DNA of 64,000 nucleotides from NCBI GenBank assembly GCA_963666465.1, contig OY762824.1, positions 3,286,001-3,350,000 on the forward strand, in the 5' to 3' direction. The translations under genes and the position numbers were made by a program. A model generated the notes under the pieces. That model was not told where the DNA came from and did no database searches. It saw only the letters and a program-made list of their open reading frames with translations. This document shows, piece after piece, positions 46,709-55,084 of this stretch. Within the stretch, counting starts at the first letter, position 1, and each line of letters opens with the position of its first letter. The stretch is from VXYL01 sp963666465 (GTDB lineage: Bacteria; Pseudomonadota; Gammaproteobacteria; Pseudomonadales; Azotimanducaceae).

Positions 46709-49700
46709 TTACGCGGCGGCGTAGCGCCTGGGTTGGCCTCGGAAGAGGTTGCGAATGTCTTCGCGCACCACGATCAGGGATGGCACCAGGAACAGGATCA
46801 CCACGCTCGCGAAGACAATGCCGGTGGCCAGGCTCACAGCCATCGGGATCAGGAACTGCGCTTGGGTGTTGGTCTCGAACAGCATGGGGGTGAGGCCGAG
46901 GGCTGTGGTGGCGGTGGTGAGGAAGATGGCGCGGAAACGCCGCTGTGCCGCTGTGACGACCGCCTCGGCAGGGTCGCCGCCGCTTGCCCGGACGATCTGG
47001 TTGTAGCGGTCGATCAGCACGATGGAATCGTTCACCACCACGCCGGACAGCGCCACCATGCCGAGCACCGAGACGAACGAGATGTCGAAACCGAGCACCC
47101 AGTGGCCGATCACCGCGCCGGCGGCGCCGTAGGGCACCGCAACCAGGATGATGAGCGGCTGCACGTAGCTGCGAAGCTGCGACGCCATCAACGCGAAGAT
47201 GATGAGCAGCGTCACGGGCATCAGGCTCGCGAGGGATGCGAGGTCCTGCGACTGTTCGCGTCCGAACCCCGCCTGCATGACCTGCAGGCCCGGAAACTGG
47301 GCGCGCAGTTCCGGCAGCACGCGGGCGACGAGGTCTGCGTTCACCTCAGTCGGTGTTGCGACGTCGGTGTCCACGGCTGCCGACACGGTGACGACGCGAA
47401 GCCCGTCCACCCGGTCGATGGACGAGAAACTGCGCGACTCGGTGATCCGCGCCACCGACGACAGCGGCGCCTCCGCCCCGTCGGCGAGTCGGATGCGCAC
47501 GTTGAAGAGGTCCTGGGTGCTGCGGCGCTGCTCGTTGGGATAGCGCACCATCACCTTGAGTTCGGAGCGGCCGCGCTGGACGCGATGCACCTCGTCGCCG
47601 AAGAAATTGCGCCGTAGCTGGCGTGCCACGTCGGCCGGCGTAAGCCCTGCGGCCTCGCCGGCGGGGGTGAGCTCGATGTCGTACTGACGCTTGCCGAGGC
47701 TGTTGGAATCCTGAATCTCGTAGGTCGAGTCGTAGCTCCGGTAGGCGGCCTTCAGCGCCTCCACCGCCGCCTCGAGGGTGGCATCGTCCTGGTGCGCGAG
47801 CTCGTATTCCAAATCGGCACCCGGCCCGAACTGATCGGCGACAAAGGTCAGTCGTTCGACGCCCGGGATGTTGCCGACCTTGCGTCGCCAGATGCGGCTC
47901 AGCTCGTTGGCGGACTGCGTTCGGGGCGGCTCCGGGGCGAGCCGCAGGTCCACCGTGGCGACATTGGGGGCGATGCTCATCGTCGAAGTGCCGCCGGGTC
48001 CCACGCCACCGAACGACTCACTGCCGCCGATGGTGACGCTCACGGCGCGCAAGGCGGTGCCGCCGGTTTCCTGGTTGAGCGCCTCCGCCGCCGCGACGAT
48101 CTGCTCCGCGGCGGCGCGGGTGACGGCAAAGGGCGTGCCCACTGGAAACTCGACGCTGGCGCTCATCTCGTCGCCTTCGAGGTTGGGGAAGAACAGGAAC
48201 CGCGCCTGCCCGGAGGCGAGCAGCACGATTGCCGCCGCCGGCAAGGCAAGGCTGAACAGCATCGTCAGATAGCGATGGCGCACGGCGCTCGCGATCCAGC
48301 GGCGCAGGGTGTTGTCACGGAAACCGCGCACGCCCCGTCCCACCGCGTCCTGGAAGGCGTCGAGCGGCCAGCGGCTCCACTTGCCGGGATGGGACAGGTG
48401 CGCCGGCAAGATGAAGAATGCCTCCACCAGCGACATGGCGAGCACCGCGATCACCACTATTGCCACCGAACCAAGGATCTGCCCCATGATGCCGGTGACG
48501 AACAGCAATGGCACGAACGCCGCCATGGTCGTCAGCACGCCCACCAGCACCGGGCTCAAGACGCCGCGCACGCCGGCGATGGACGCCGCCGGGCCCACCA
48601 GCCCTGCCTCGCGCTCGGCGGATATGTTCTCGCCGACCACCACGGCGTCGTCCACGACGATGCCGAGCACGATGATGAGAGCGAACAGCGACACCATGTT
48701 GATGTTGACGCCGAGGAAGTCGAAGAACAGGAAGCCGCCGAAGAAGGAGATCGGCACGCCCATGGACACCCAGAACGCGAGCCGGAGGTCCAGCATCACC
48801 ACCAGGAAGAGGAACACCAGCGCGAAGCCGAGCACGCCGTTGCGCACGAGCAGGCTCAGGCGCTGGCCGAGGATTTCGGTCTGGTCCTGCCAGAAAGTGA
48901 GTTCGACTCCGGGCGGAGGTTGGTAGTCGGCATACCACGACTTGATCTCCGCGGCGATGGCGAGCACGTCCTCGGGTTCCGACTTCTGCACCTTCACGAA
49001 CAGGCTCGGACGCCCGTTGTAGAGATGCACGAGATCGACATCTTCGAAATCGTCGCGCACGTTGGCCACGTCGCCAAGGCGCAGGATGGTTCCATCAGGC
49101 TGCGCCGTGATGGGGATGTTCTCGAACTCCTCGCCCCGTTCGCGCTTGGTGTTGGTGCGGAGCAGCAGGTCGCCGGCATCGGTGCGGATTTCGCCGGACG
49201 ACAGGTTCAGCGATGACATGCGCACCGCATTGGCCACCTGGGCGATCGTGAGGCCGTAGCGGCGCAGGGCCTCCTCCCGCACCTCGATGGCTATCTCGTA
49301 GTCGCGTGCGCCCACCAGCGAGACCAGCGTGACCGCGGGAAGTGCGAGCAGTTCCTCCTCCACCCGTTCCGCGGCGCGGCGCAATTCCTTCTCGGACAGC
49401 GCCCCGGAAACCACCAGCGTCATCACATCGCTGACGGTCTCGGCGCGGACGATGTCCGGCTCTTCGGCGTCCTCCGGCGGGAAATCCGCGATCTGCTGCA
49501 CGGCCGATTCCACGTCGTCGCGCACCCTGGACGCGTCCACGAAATCCTTGAGCTCCACCGTGACGGCGCCCATGTTCTCGGACGCTTTGGAGACAACGCG
49601 ATCCACGCCGTCGATGCCGAGCACCGCCTCCTCGACGCGACGGGTGATGCCTTCGGCCACTTCGGTGGGGGTTGCCCCCGGATAGGGCACGGAGACGGTG

Positions 49701-49897
49701 ACGATGCCGGGGTCAACCGTGGGGAAAACCTGTGCCGTTAGCTGTGTGACCGCGGCAAAGCCGCCGATCAGCATCACTGCCATGACGAGATTGGCGGCGA
49801 CCGTGTTGTGGGCGAAGCGGGCCACCAGCCCGCGCTCCTCGAAAGCCGGCGCGCTACGCATGGGCGGCGTCGGGCCGTCCTGGGTCGCCTCGGTCAC
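46709..49897 (-). CDS. RND-family efflux pump, inner-membrane subunit
   Basis: 1062 residues from GTG 49897, which overlaps the adaptor stop as GTGA. The HAE1/AcrB-like fold shows N-terminal helix VAANLVMAVMLIGGFAAVTQ, VSVPYPGATPTEVAEGITRRVEEAV, TM2-TM6 around FLFLVVMLDLRLAFWVSMGVPISFFGG, and VLGIVVDDAVVVGENI, whose two Asp residues sit at the proton-relay position of TM4. The second half has GMVALSGVVVNDSIVLIDRYN. It belongs to the group of pumps coded after their adaptor with no outer-membrane gene; TolC at 55 kb could supply the channel. The substrate is unknown, possibly drugs or lipophilic compounds. Confidence 0.93.
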   Translation of the reverse strand: MTEATQDGPTPPMRSAPAFEERGLVARFAHNTVAANLVMAVMLIGGFAAVTQLTAQVFPTVDPGIVTVSVPYPGATPTEVAEGITRRVEEAVLGIDGVDRVVSKASENMGAVTVELKDFVDASRVRDDVESAVQQIADFPPEDAEEPDIVRAETVSDVMTLVVSGALSEKELRRAAERVEEELLALPAVTLVSLVGARDYEIAIEVREEALRRYGLTIAQVANAVRMSSLNLSSGEIRTDAGDLLLRTNTKRERGEEFENIPITAQPDGTILRLGDVANVRDDFEDVDLVHLYNGRPSLFVKVQKSEPEDVLAIAAEIKSWYADYQPPPGVELTFWQDQTEILGQRLSLLVRNGVLGFALVFLFLVVMLDLRLAFWVSMGVPISFFGGFLFFDFLGVNINMVSLFALIIVLGIVVDDAVVVGENISAEREAGLVGPAASIAGVRGVLSPVLVGVLTTMAAFVPLLFVTGIMGQILGSVAIVVIAVLAMSLVEAFFILPAHLSHPGKWSRWPLDAFQDAVGRGVRGFRDNTLRRWIASAVRHRYLTMLFSLALPAAAIVLLASGQARFLFFPNLEGDEMSASVEFPVGTPFAVTRAAAEQIVAAAEALNQETGGTALRAVSVTIGGSESFGGVGPGGTSTMSIAPNVATVDLRLAPEPPRTQSANELSRIWRRKVGNIPGVERLTFVADQFGPGADLEYELAHQDDATLEAAVEALKAAYRSYDSTYEIQDSNSLGKRQYDIELTPAGEAAGLTPADVARQLRRNFFGDEVHRVQRGRSELKVMVRYPNEQRRSTQDLFNVRIRLADGAEAPLSSVARITESRSFSSIDRVDGLRVVTVSAAVDTDVATPTEVNADLVARVLPELRAQFPGLQVMQAGFGREQSQDLASLASLMPVTLLIIFALMASQLRSYVQPLIILVAVPYGAAGAVIGHWVLGFDISFVSVLGMVALSGVVVNDSIVLIDRYNQIVRASGGDPAEAVVTAAQRRFRAIFLTTATTALGLTPMLFETNTQAQFLIPMAVSLATGIVFASVVILFLVPSLIVVREDIRNLFRGQPRRYAAA

Positions 49898-51162
49898 GAG
49901 CCTTGCTCCGCGGTCTGCACCTCGAGCCCCTCCCGGGCGGCAGGTACCGCGCCGACGACAATGCCGGTGCCGTAGTCGAAGGCGTCCACCACGAACGAGC
50001 CTTGACGGCGTCCATGCATTACCGGCGTTCGCTGCGAGAGCTTGCCGTCGGTGACCACCCATACCTGACCGTTGAGCTGGTCTGCGGCATCGGGCAATTC
50101 GAAGGTGTCGGGCAGCAGTGGGCCGTTGATGTCGAGGTCCACGAAGGTGCCGGGCGGCAGTGACGACGCAAGAGACTGGTCGCGCTCGCTCCCGGCGGGG
50201 TCAGTGGGTTCCTCGAAGTTGAGATAGATGCGGGCGAACCTGGTGCGTTCGTCAAGCTCTGCCGAGACGCGCTCCACTCTTGCCGTCAGGCTCGCGCTCC
50301 TGCCTCCGGCGGGAAGGGGCGCGGCGTCCACGTGAACCAGCGCAATGCGTCCCTCCGCTGGGGCGATGCGGGCGAGGTCGTCCGGGGCGATGGGTGCCAC
50401 CACCTCCACCGCATCGAGCGCGAACGCCTCGCCGAACGGCTGGCCGCGGGTGAGCAATTGCCCCACTTCGGCGGTATTGGACGTGATCCGACCGGCAAAC
50501 GGCAGCGAGAAGCGCGTGCGCGAAAGGTCCAGCGCGGCGATGTCTGCCCTGGCTCGGGCGGCGGCAAGCTGCGCTCGTGCCTGCTCGATTTGCGGCGCCC
50601 TTGCAACCAGCGGGGGCACTGCCTCGCCAGGATTCAGGATGGCGTAGTTCTGCCGGGCGGCATCGCCCTCGGCGCGGCGCAGCTTCAACGTGGAAATGGC
50701 ATTGGCGACATCTGCCTGGGCCTGCCGCAGGGCAAGCTGGAAGTCGCGCGCCTCGATGCGCAGCAGTTGCTCCCCGGCCGTGAAGGCGCCGCCTGGCCGG
50801 AGCAGGGGCGACACCTCGGCCACGCGCCCGCTGATCTGCGGTGTCAGGGCAACGCGATTGCGCACGGTGATGGTGCCCGTGACGCTCACCGACAACCTTG
50901 TGGACCGCGCCTCCGGCTGCACCACCTCCACCAGCGGCTTGACGACGCTGTCGCTCATCATCGTGAAGTCCGGCTGGGGTTCCGATGAGTCCGGCCCGCG
51001 CGCAAAGATGAGCGCGGCCAGGATCACCACCACAACAACGAGGATCTGCAACGATCCCGTCAGCGCTCGTCGCCGCGGCGCCTGCCGCCCAAGCACGGCC
51101 TCGCCTGCCAGCGCATCGTCGCCCGCCGGCTCCCTGCCGCGAAACAGCCTGGGAAACTTCAT
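49894..51162 (-). CDS. RND efflux periplasmic adaptor (membrane fusion protein)
   Basis: 422 residues with one N-terminal membrane anchor (SLQILVVVVVILAALIFARG) and the adaptor domains: lipoyl halves (GTITVRNRVALTPQISGRVAEV and FSLPFAGRITSNTAEVGQLL) on each side of a helical hairpin rich in Ala/Gln/Arg (about residues 140-225), then beta-barrel and membrane-proximal regions. It starts at 51162 (MKFPRLFRGRE) with a cytoplasmic tail of about 35 residues. It is translated just ahead of the RND pump, the two genes overlapping as GTGA. Confidence 0.92.
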   Translation of the reverse strand: MKFPRLFRGREPAGDDALAGEAVLGRQAPRRRALTGSLQILVVVVVILAALIFARGPDSSEPQPDFTMMSDSVVKPLVEVVQPEARSTRLSVSVTGTITVRNRVALTPQISGRVAEVSPLLRPGGAFTAGEQLLRIEARDFQLALRQAQADVANAISTLKLRRAEGDAARQNYAILNPGEAVPPLVARAPQIEQARAQLAAARARADIAALDLSRTRFSLPFAGRITSNTAEVGQLLTRGQPFGEAFALDAVEVVAPIAPDDLARIAPAEGRIALVHVDAAPLPAGGRSASLTARVERVSAELDERTRFARIYLNFEEPTDPAGSERDQSLASSLPPGTFVDLDINGPLLPDTFELPDAADQLNGQVWVVTDGKLSQRTPVMHGRRQGSFVVDAFDYGTGIVVGAVPAAREGLEVQTAEQGS

Positions 51163-51541
51163 GGCGTGTCAGTGTGCCCCTTCCGTGTGGCCTGCATTAT
51201 GGCGAACGACTCACCAATTGCCACCGTGGGAAACAAGGGCGCGCCTTGCGGCGCGCCGTGTCGCCCGAGGATCGAGGCGAAGCGGAGAAGCCGCGCAGCG
51301 GCCTGACACGGCGAGCCCCGGGGCGTTCGGCGGGTGCCGCGCCGGGCGCCCGGTGCGCGGGTTCAGGCCCGGTTCAACGGCGTCGTCGAGCGCCACAACG
51401 ACACCGCCCGGGGTCGAGTTCCGCAACCGCCACGTCGGCGAGCTCGCCGCCGCCACTTCTGCACCACATCCGCCCACCGAAAGCTCGACATGGCCACCCC
51501 ATGCACTGCGTTGTGAGCCAGGCTGCAGACGGGCCCTCCTG
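51163..51541. other. Intergenic region without supported gene
   Basis: About 380 bp between the adaptor gene and the aldo/keto reductase gene, GC-rich with several short palindromes. Open frames on both strands lack any recognisable protein pattern. The promoter for the adaptor-RND operon should be near 51170-51260. Confidence 0.5.
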
Positions 51542-52369
51542 TCACTCCCCTTCGGGCAGGTCGAGGCGCGCCCGCCAGGTTCTCGGAGAGGGGCAGGCCA
51601 AGCAATCACCCCCCCGCAGGGCATGGGCATTGGCAATCAGGTGCTTCGCGCTGGTCGTGCCGACGACCAGGGCTGACACGCCAGGTACGGTGGCGGTGGC
51701 AGCGAGGGCGCTTGGGCCGTGGATGCCCTGCGCCAGTGGCTTTTTCGCCAGGACGCCTGCGCCTTCCTCGGCGGCCATGCTGGCGAGGGGAATCTCGGCG
51801 CGGTAGTCGGCGTTGATCGTCACCATCAGCACGTCGGCGAAGGCGAGGGCGGCGGTGCCGTCCGTGGGGGTCTTGCCGGAGAAGCCGATGGCGCGGATGG
51901 TGCCTTCTTCCTTGAGTTTGGTGAGGGCTTGCACGGCGCCTGCCTTCTCGATGGTGCGGACGCTGCGGCCGTCGCTGTGGATCGACACGATGTCCAGTCG
52001 ATCTGTGCAGAGTCGCTCGAGGGAGCGTTCGACGCTTCGCAGGGTGTGGTCGGCGCTGAAGTCGAAGCGGGATCGCTTGCCGTCGAACTCTTCGCCAACC
52101 TTGGTGGCGATGATCCATCGGTCGCGCTGCCCCTCGAGCGCCGCACCGAGGCGCGTTTCGCTGCTGCCGTAGGCGGGGGCGGTGTCAAGGAGATCGATGC
52201 CCAGGCTGTGTGCTGTGGCGATCAGGTCGGCGATGGTCTCGTCGGAAGGCAAGGTGCCCGGTGCTGCGTAGCGCAATCCTCTCGTGCGCCCGAACTTGAC
52301 GGTGCCGAGGCCCAAGACGGAGACCTCGATGGCGGTGCGGCCCAGGGACCGGCGAGGCAGTTGCTTCAC
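51542..52369 (-). CDS. Aldo/keto reductase family protein
   Basis: 275 residues from GTG 52369, which overlaps the upstream oxidoreductase stop as GTGA. TIM-barrel AKR marks are GRTAIEVSVLGLGTVKFGRT, DLLDTAPAYGSSETRLGAAL with the catalytic Asp and Tyr, IATKVGEEF with the catalytic Lys, and RLDIVSIHSDG, where His is in place. The NADP-binding end ALVVGTTSAKHLIAN is present. The last 20 residues (CLACPSPRTW and following) look atypical. It is coupled to an FAD oxidoreductase, suggesting a shared small-molecule pathway I cannot identify. Confidence 0.87.
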   Translation of the reverse strand: MKQLPRRSLGRTAIEVSVLGLGTVKFGRTRGLRYAAPGTLPSDETIADLIATAHSLGIDLLDTAPAYGSSETRLGAALEGQRDRWIIATKVGEEFDGKRSRFDFSADHTLRSVERSLERLCTDRLDIVSIHSDGRSVRTIEKAGAVQALTKLKEEGTIRAIGFSGKTPTDGTAALAFADVLMVTINADYRAEIPLASMAAEEGAGVLAKKPLAQGIHGPSALAATATVPGVSALVVGTTSAKHLIANAHALRGGDCLACPSPRTWRARLDLPEGE

Positions 52370-53601
52370 GACCAGGGCCGCCGTGCCGTTGCGACTGGCT
52401 GGTTCGGGTTGCCGCACCACGGGTTCGTGTGTGGTTTGACGGCGGCGAGTTCGTGCAGGAAGAGATCGCCCAGCCGGGGCATGAGCGAGAGTTTGACGGG
52501 AAAGCACAGCGACGCATTGCGCCGCGTTGTGAGGAAGGCGTCGGAGGCCCTTCGTGCCGCGGGGCGTTGCGGTTCGGCGCGATCCACCCGCAGCGTGTGG
52601 AACTCGGCGTGGGTGGTGTCGATGTGGGGCAGCGCCGCGGCGACGGCACGCCGGGCTGCTGCCTTCTGCGCGCTCTCGTCGCGAGCGACGCCGATTGTCG
52701 CGAGGCGACCGCCGAGATAGAGCACGGTCGCGTCGTCGCATGGGTGGGTGGTAATGGTCAGGTCCGGTTCCGCGCCGAATGGGCGTGTCAGGCAGTGGGC
52801 GAACACGGCCTCGGCGCGTTCGATGCGTGCCCAGGCTTGGTGGAGCGGACGCGACACGGTGGCTTGGGGTTGGAGCCCGGCCCGACGCGCGAGCTCCGCA
52901 TTGCCAGCACCGGCGGCGAAGACGTAGCGTTGGGCGAGCAGCGTGGTGTTGCCGACACGGATGCCGGCCACGCCGTCGTCATCAACCAGCACATCCTCGG
53001 GCGCAACTTGCCGCGGCAGCAAGTGCCCTCGCACGCCAGCGACGAGCAGCTTTACCAGACTTTCTGCGTCCACGACGAAATCCTCAGGCAGCCGGACGCG
53101 GGCCTGGCATTGCTGCGCTGGGCCCTCGGCCTTCCTTGGGACACGTCTTGCGGCGTGCTTGGAGGGCGAGACGCCCTCCCGCCGGGGAGCGTCGGAACGC
53201 GGGCCGGCCGCCAGCAGCCGGGATGCCACGCGGAAGCGCGGCAAGGCCCGGCGCGTGGTGGCACGAAGCTCCACGTGCTCTGCCAACACGGTCAGGCCGC
53301 GCACATCGACATCGCCGCTTGCCTCGACGATGTCGCCCGCAACGCACCGTCGCCAGCGAGCCGGCATCGTCGCCAACTGGGTCGGCGGCTCTGGACGCAC
53401 TCGCGACGCATTTCGCCGCAACAGATACTTGCCTCCCCCGTGGATGATCCCTTGCGAGGCCAGGGTCTGCTCGCCGCCGAGTGGATCCGGCGCAATCACT
53501 GCCACCGACAGGCCACGCCTTTGCGCAAGGCGTGCGAGCCAGAGCGCAGCCGCACCGCCGCCAACGAAGGCGACATCCACGTTCGCCGTCCGAGCGTTCA
53601 C
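52366..53601 (-). CDS. FAD-dependent oxidoreductase (DAO-like) with an in-frame repeat insertion
   Basis: 411 residues. The dinucleotide-binding start is VDVAFVGGGAAALWLARLAQ (GGGAAA form). Then come the FAD/substrate region TLASQGIIHGGGKYLL, the GSTANALGL-like RYVFAAGAGNAELARRAG, and a C-terminal LYLGGRLATIG segment. About residues 137-160 (APRREGVSPSKHAARRVPRK) are encoded by a GC-rich palindromic repeat that interrupts the fold between a helix and the EDFVVDAESLVKLLVAG segment without breaking the frame. It is the first gene of a two-gene operon with the aldo/keto reductase, and divergent from waaA. Confidence 0.85.
   Translation of the reverse strand: MNARTANVDVAFVGGGAAALWLARLAQRRGLSVAVIAPDPLGGEQTLASQGIIHGGGKYLLRRNASRVRPEPPTQLATMPARWRRCVAGDIVEASGDVDVRGLTVLAEHVELRATTRRALPRFRVASRLLAAGPRSDAPRREGVSPSKHAARRVPRKAEGPAQQCQARVRLPEDFVVDAESLVKLLVAGVRGHLLPRQVAPEDVLVDDDGVAGIRVGNTTLLAQRYVFAAGAGNAELARRAGLQPQATVSRPLHQAWARIERAEAVFAHCLTRPFGAEPDLTITTHPCDDATVLYLGGRLATIGVARDESAQKAAARRAVAAALPHIDTTHAEFHTLRVDRAEPQRPAARRASDAFLTTRRNASLCFPVKLSLMPRLGDLFLHELAAVKPHTNPWCGNPNQPVATARRPWS
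53124..53190 (+). repeat. REP-like palindrome inside a coding sequence
   Basis: GGAGGGCGAGACGCCCTCCCG (53160-53180) is the same type of palindrome as the ones at about 8965-8990, 12165-12200, 33240-33265, 38325-38345 and 56690-56880. Here it lies within the oxidoreductase gene in a frame without stops, adding about 22 residues. Confidence 0.65.
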
Positions 53602-53678
53602 GTAAGTGCATCCCGTGCGATGCGCCGCGACGTGGGCGATAGAATCCGGTGCATGAGCGCCCGCTCCCGCAGGGTTTG

Positions 53679-54932
53679 ATGTTTCTCTACAACGTCCTTC
53701 TCACCTTGGCCATGCCGTGGATGTGGGCTCGCCTCCTCTGGCGCGCTCGCGCGGAGCCGGAGTATGCCGAGCGAATGCCCGAACGGTTCGCCTTGCTGCC
53801 GCGCCACTTGCCGAAGCACGCCGTCTGGTTCCACTGCGTTTCCGCTGGCGAGACTATCGGGGTTGCGCCGATGATCCTCAAGCTGCGCGAGCGGCTGCCG
53901 GACACGCCGTTCCTCGTCACCACGACCACGCCCGCCGGCGCGGCGCGAGCGCAGGCACTGCTCGGCGATGCTGTGGCTCACTGCTGCGCCCCCTACGACT
54001 TCCCGTGGGCGGTGGAGCGCTTTCTGAGACACCTTCGGCCGCGTGCGCTCGTGCTGGTGGAGACGGAGCTTTGGCCCAATCTCGTGGCCCGCACTGCCAC
54101 TCATGCGCCGGTGTATCTCGTCAACGCCCGCCTTTCGGCCCGCTCCCACGCTCGCTATGCCCGTGTTCCGCGCCTGATGCAGCGCATGCTGGGCAGCCTG
54201 GACGGTGCCCTTTGCCAATACGAAGACACGGCAGGGCGACTTTGCGATTTGGGACTTCCCGCGCGTCATGCCCACGTTACCGGCAGCGTCAAGTTCGACA
54301 TCGACTTGCCGCCGGTTTCGCCCCGCGAGACGGGCGTTTGGATCGCCGGCAGCACCCATGCGCCGGAAGAGGAGATCATCCTCGAAGCTCACGAACGATT
54401 GCGACAGCGCTTCCCGGAGCTGCGCCTCATGCTGGTGCCAAGGCATGCGTCGAGATCGCCCGCGGTGCTTCGCATGGCGACCCGGCGCGGGCTGACTGCC
54501 CAATTGCAGTCGGAACCTCGGCCACCCGGCTCGGCGCCTGTGGATGTGGTGGTGGGGGACGCCATGGGAACCCTTGCACGGCTATACGGGGAGGCCGACG
54601 TGACGTTCCTCGGCGGCAGCCTTGACGACACCGGCGGTCACAATCCCATCGAGGCCGCCGTGCATGGCCGGCCGATGGTCATGGGCCCTCAGCGACGCAA
54701 CTTCGAGGAAATCTGCCGGCGATTCGAGCAGGCAGGCTGCCTGCACCTCGCCAGCGACGCGCGAAAGTTGGCGGAAGTCGTGGCTGCCCTGATCGAAGAC
54801 CCGAGCCGGCGCCGAGACGAGGGCGCAGCGGCCCGCCAGGTCGTGATGGAAAACGCCGGCGCCACGCGGCGCACCGTGAACGCATTGCACGACTGGTTGA
54901 CAGAAGCAGACGCCCGCAACTCGGACGGGTGA
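53679..54932 (+). CDS. waaA: 3-deoxy-D-manno-octulosonic acid transferase (WaaA/KdtA)
   Basis: 417 residues. The start at 53679 (MFLYNVLLTLAMPWMWARLL) gives the N-terminal membrane anchor. GT-B glycosyltransferase segments are HAVWFHCVSAGETIGVAPMI with the catalytic Glu, LVLVETELWPNL, TGSVKFDIDLPP, and the CMP-Kdo-binding VDVVVGDAMGTLARLYGEADVTFLGGSLDDTGGHNPIEAA. It adds Kdo to lipid A on the cytoplasmic face of the inner membrane. It precedes tolC in convergent orientation, with a family-1 repeat between. Confidence 0.95.
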   Translation: MFLYNVLLTLAMPWMWARLLWRARAEPEYAERMPERFALLPRHLPKHAVWFHCVSAGETIGVAPMILKLRERLPDTPFLVTTTTPAGAARAQALLGDAVAHCCAPYDFPWAVERFLRHLRPRALVLVETELWPNLVARTATHAPVYLVNARLSARSHARYARVPRLMQRMLGSLDGALCQYEDTAGRLCDLGLPARHAHVTGSVKFDIDLPPVSPRETGVWIAGSTHAPEEEIILEAHERLRQRFPELRLMLVPRHASRSPAVLRMATRRGLTAQLQSEPRPPGSAPVDVVVGDAMGTLARLYGEADVTFLGGSLDDTGGHNPIEAAVHGRPMVMGPQRRNFEEICRRFEQAGCLHLASDARKLAEVVAALIEDPSRRRDEGAAARQVVMENAGATRRTVNALHDWLTEADARNSDG

Positions 54933-54994
54933 CGGACATGCGCGCCACGCGGCGCACACCCGCATGGCATCTTTCGAGCGTGCGGAAAGCCAGG

Positions 54995-55084
54995 CTTGCA
55001 TGGAAGCACGCCCCCGGCGACGGGGGAGTTGCCGGCACTTCCCTGCGCGTCGGCGGTCGGGGACGCTTCCCCGGCTGAAGGCTC
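54995..55084 (+). repeat. Family-1 interspersed repeat, copy 3
   Basis: About 90 bp, from TTGCATGGAAGCACGCC to GGCTGAAGGCTC, ending at the CTAG (55085-55088) that contains the tolC stop codon. It lies between the convergent waaA and tolC genes. Confidence 0.75.

Noticed and set aside
51163..51541. Possible transposon remnant between the adaptor gene and the aldo/keto reductase
   Set aside because: Several frames contain short Arg/Pro-rich stretches, but none resembles a transposase and no terminal repeats were found.
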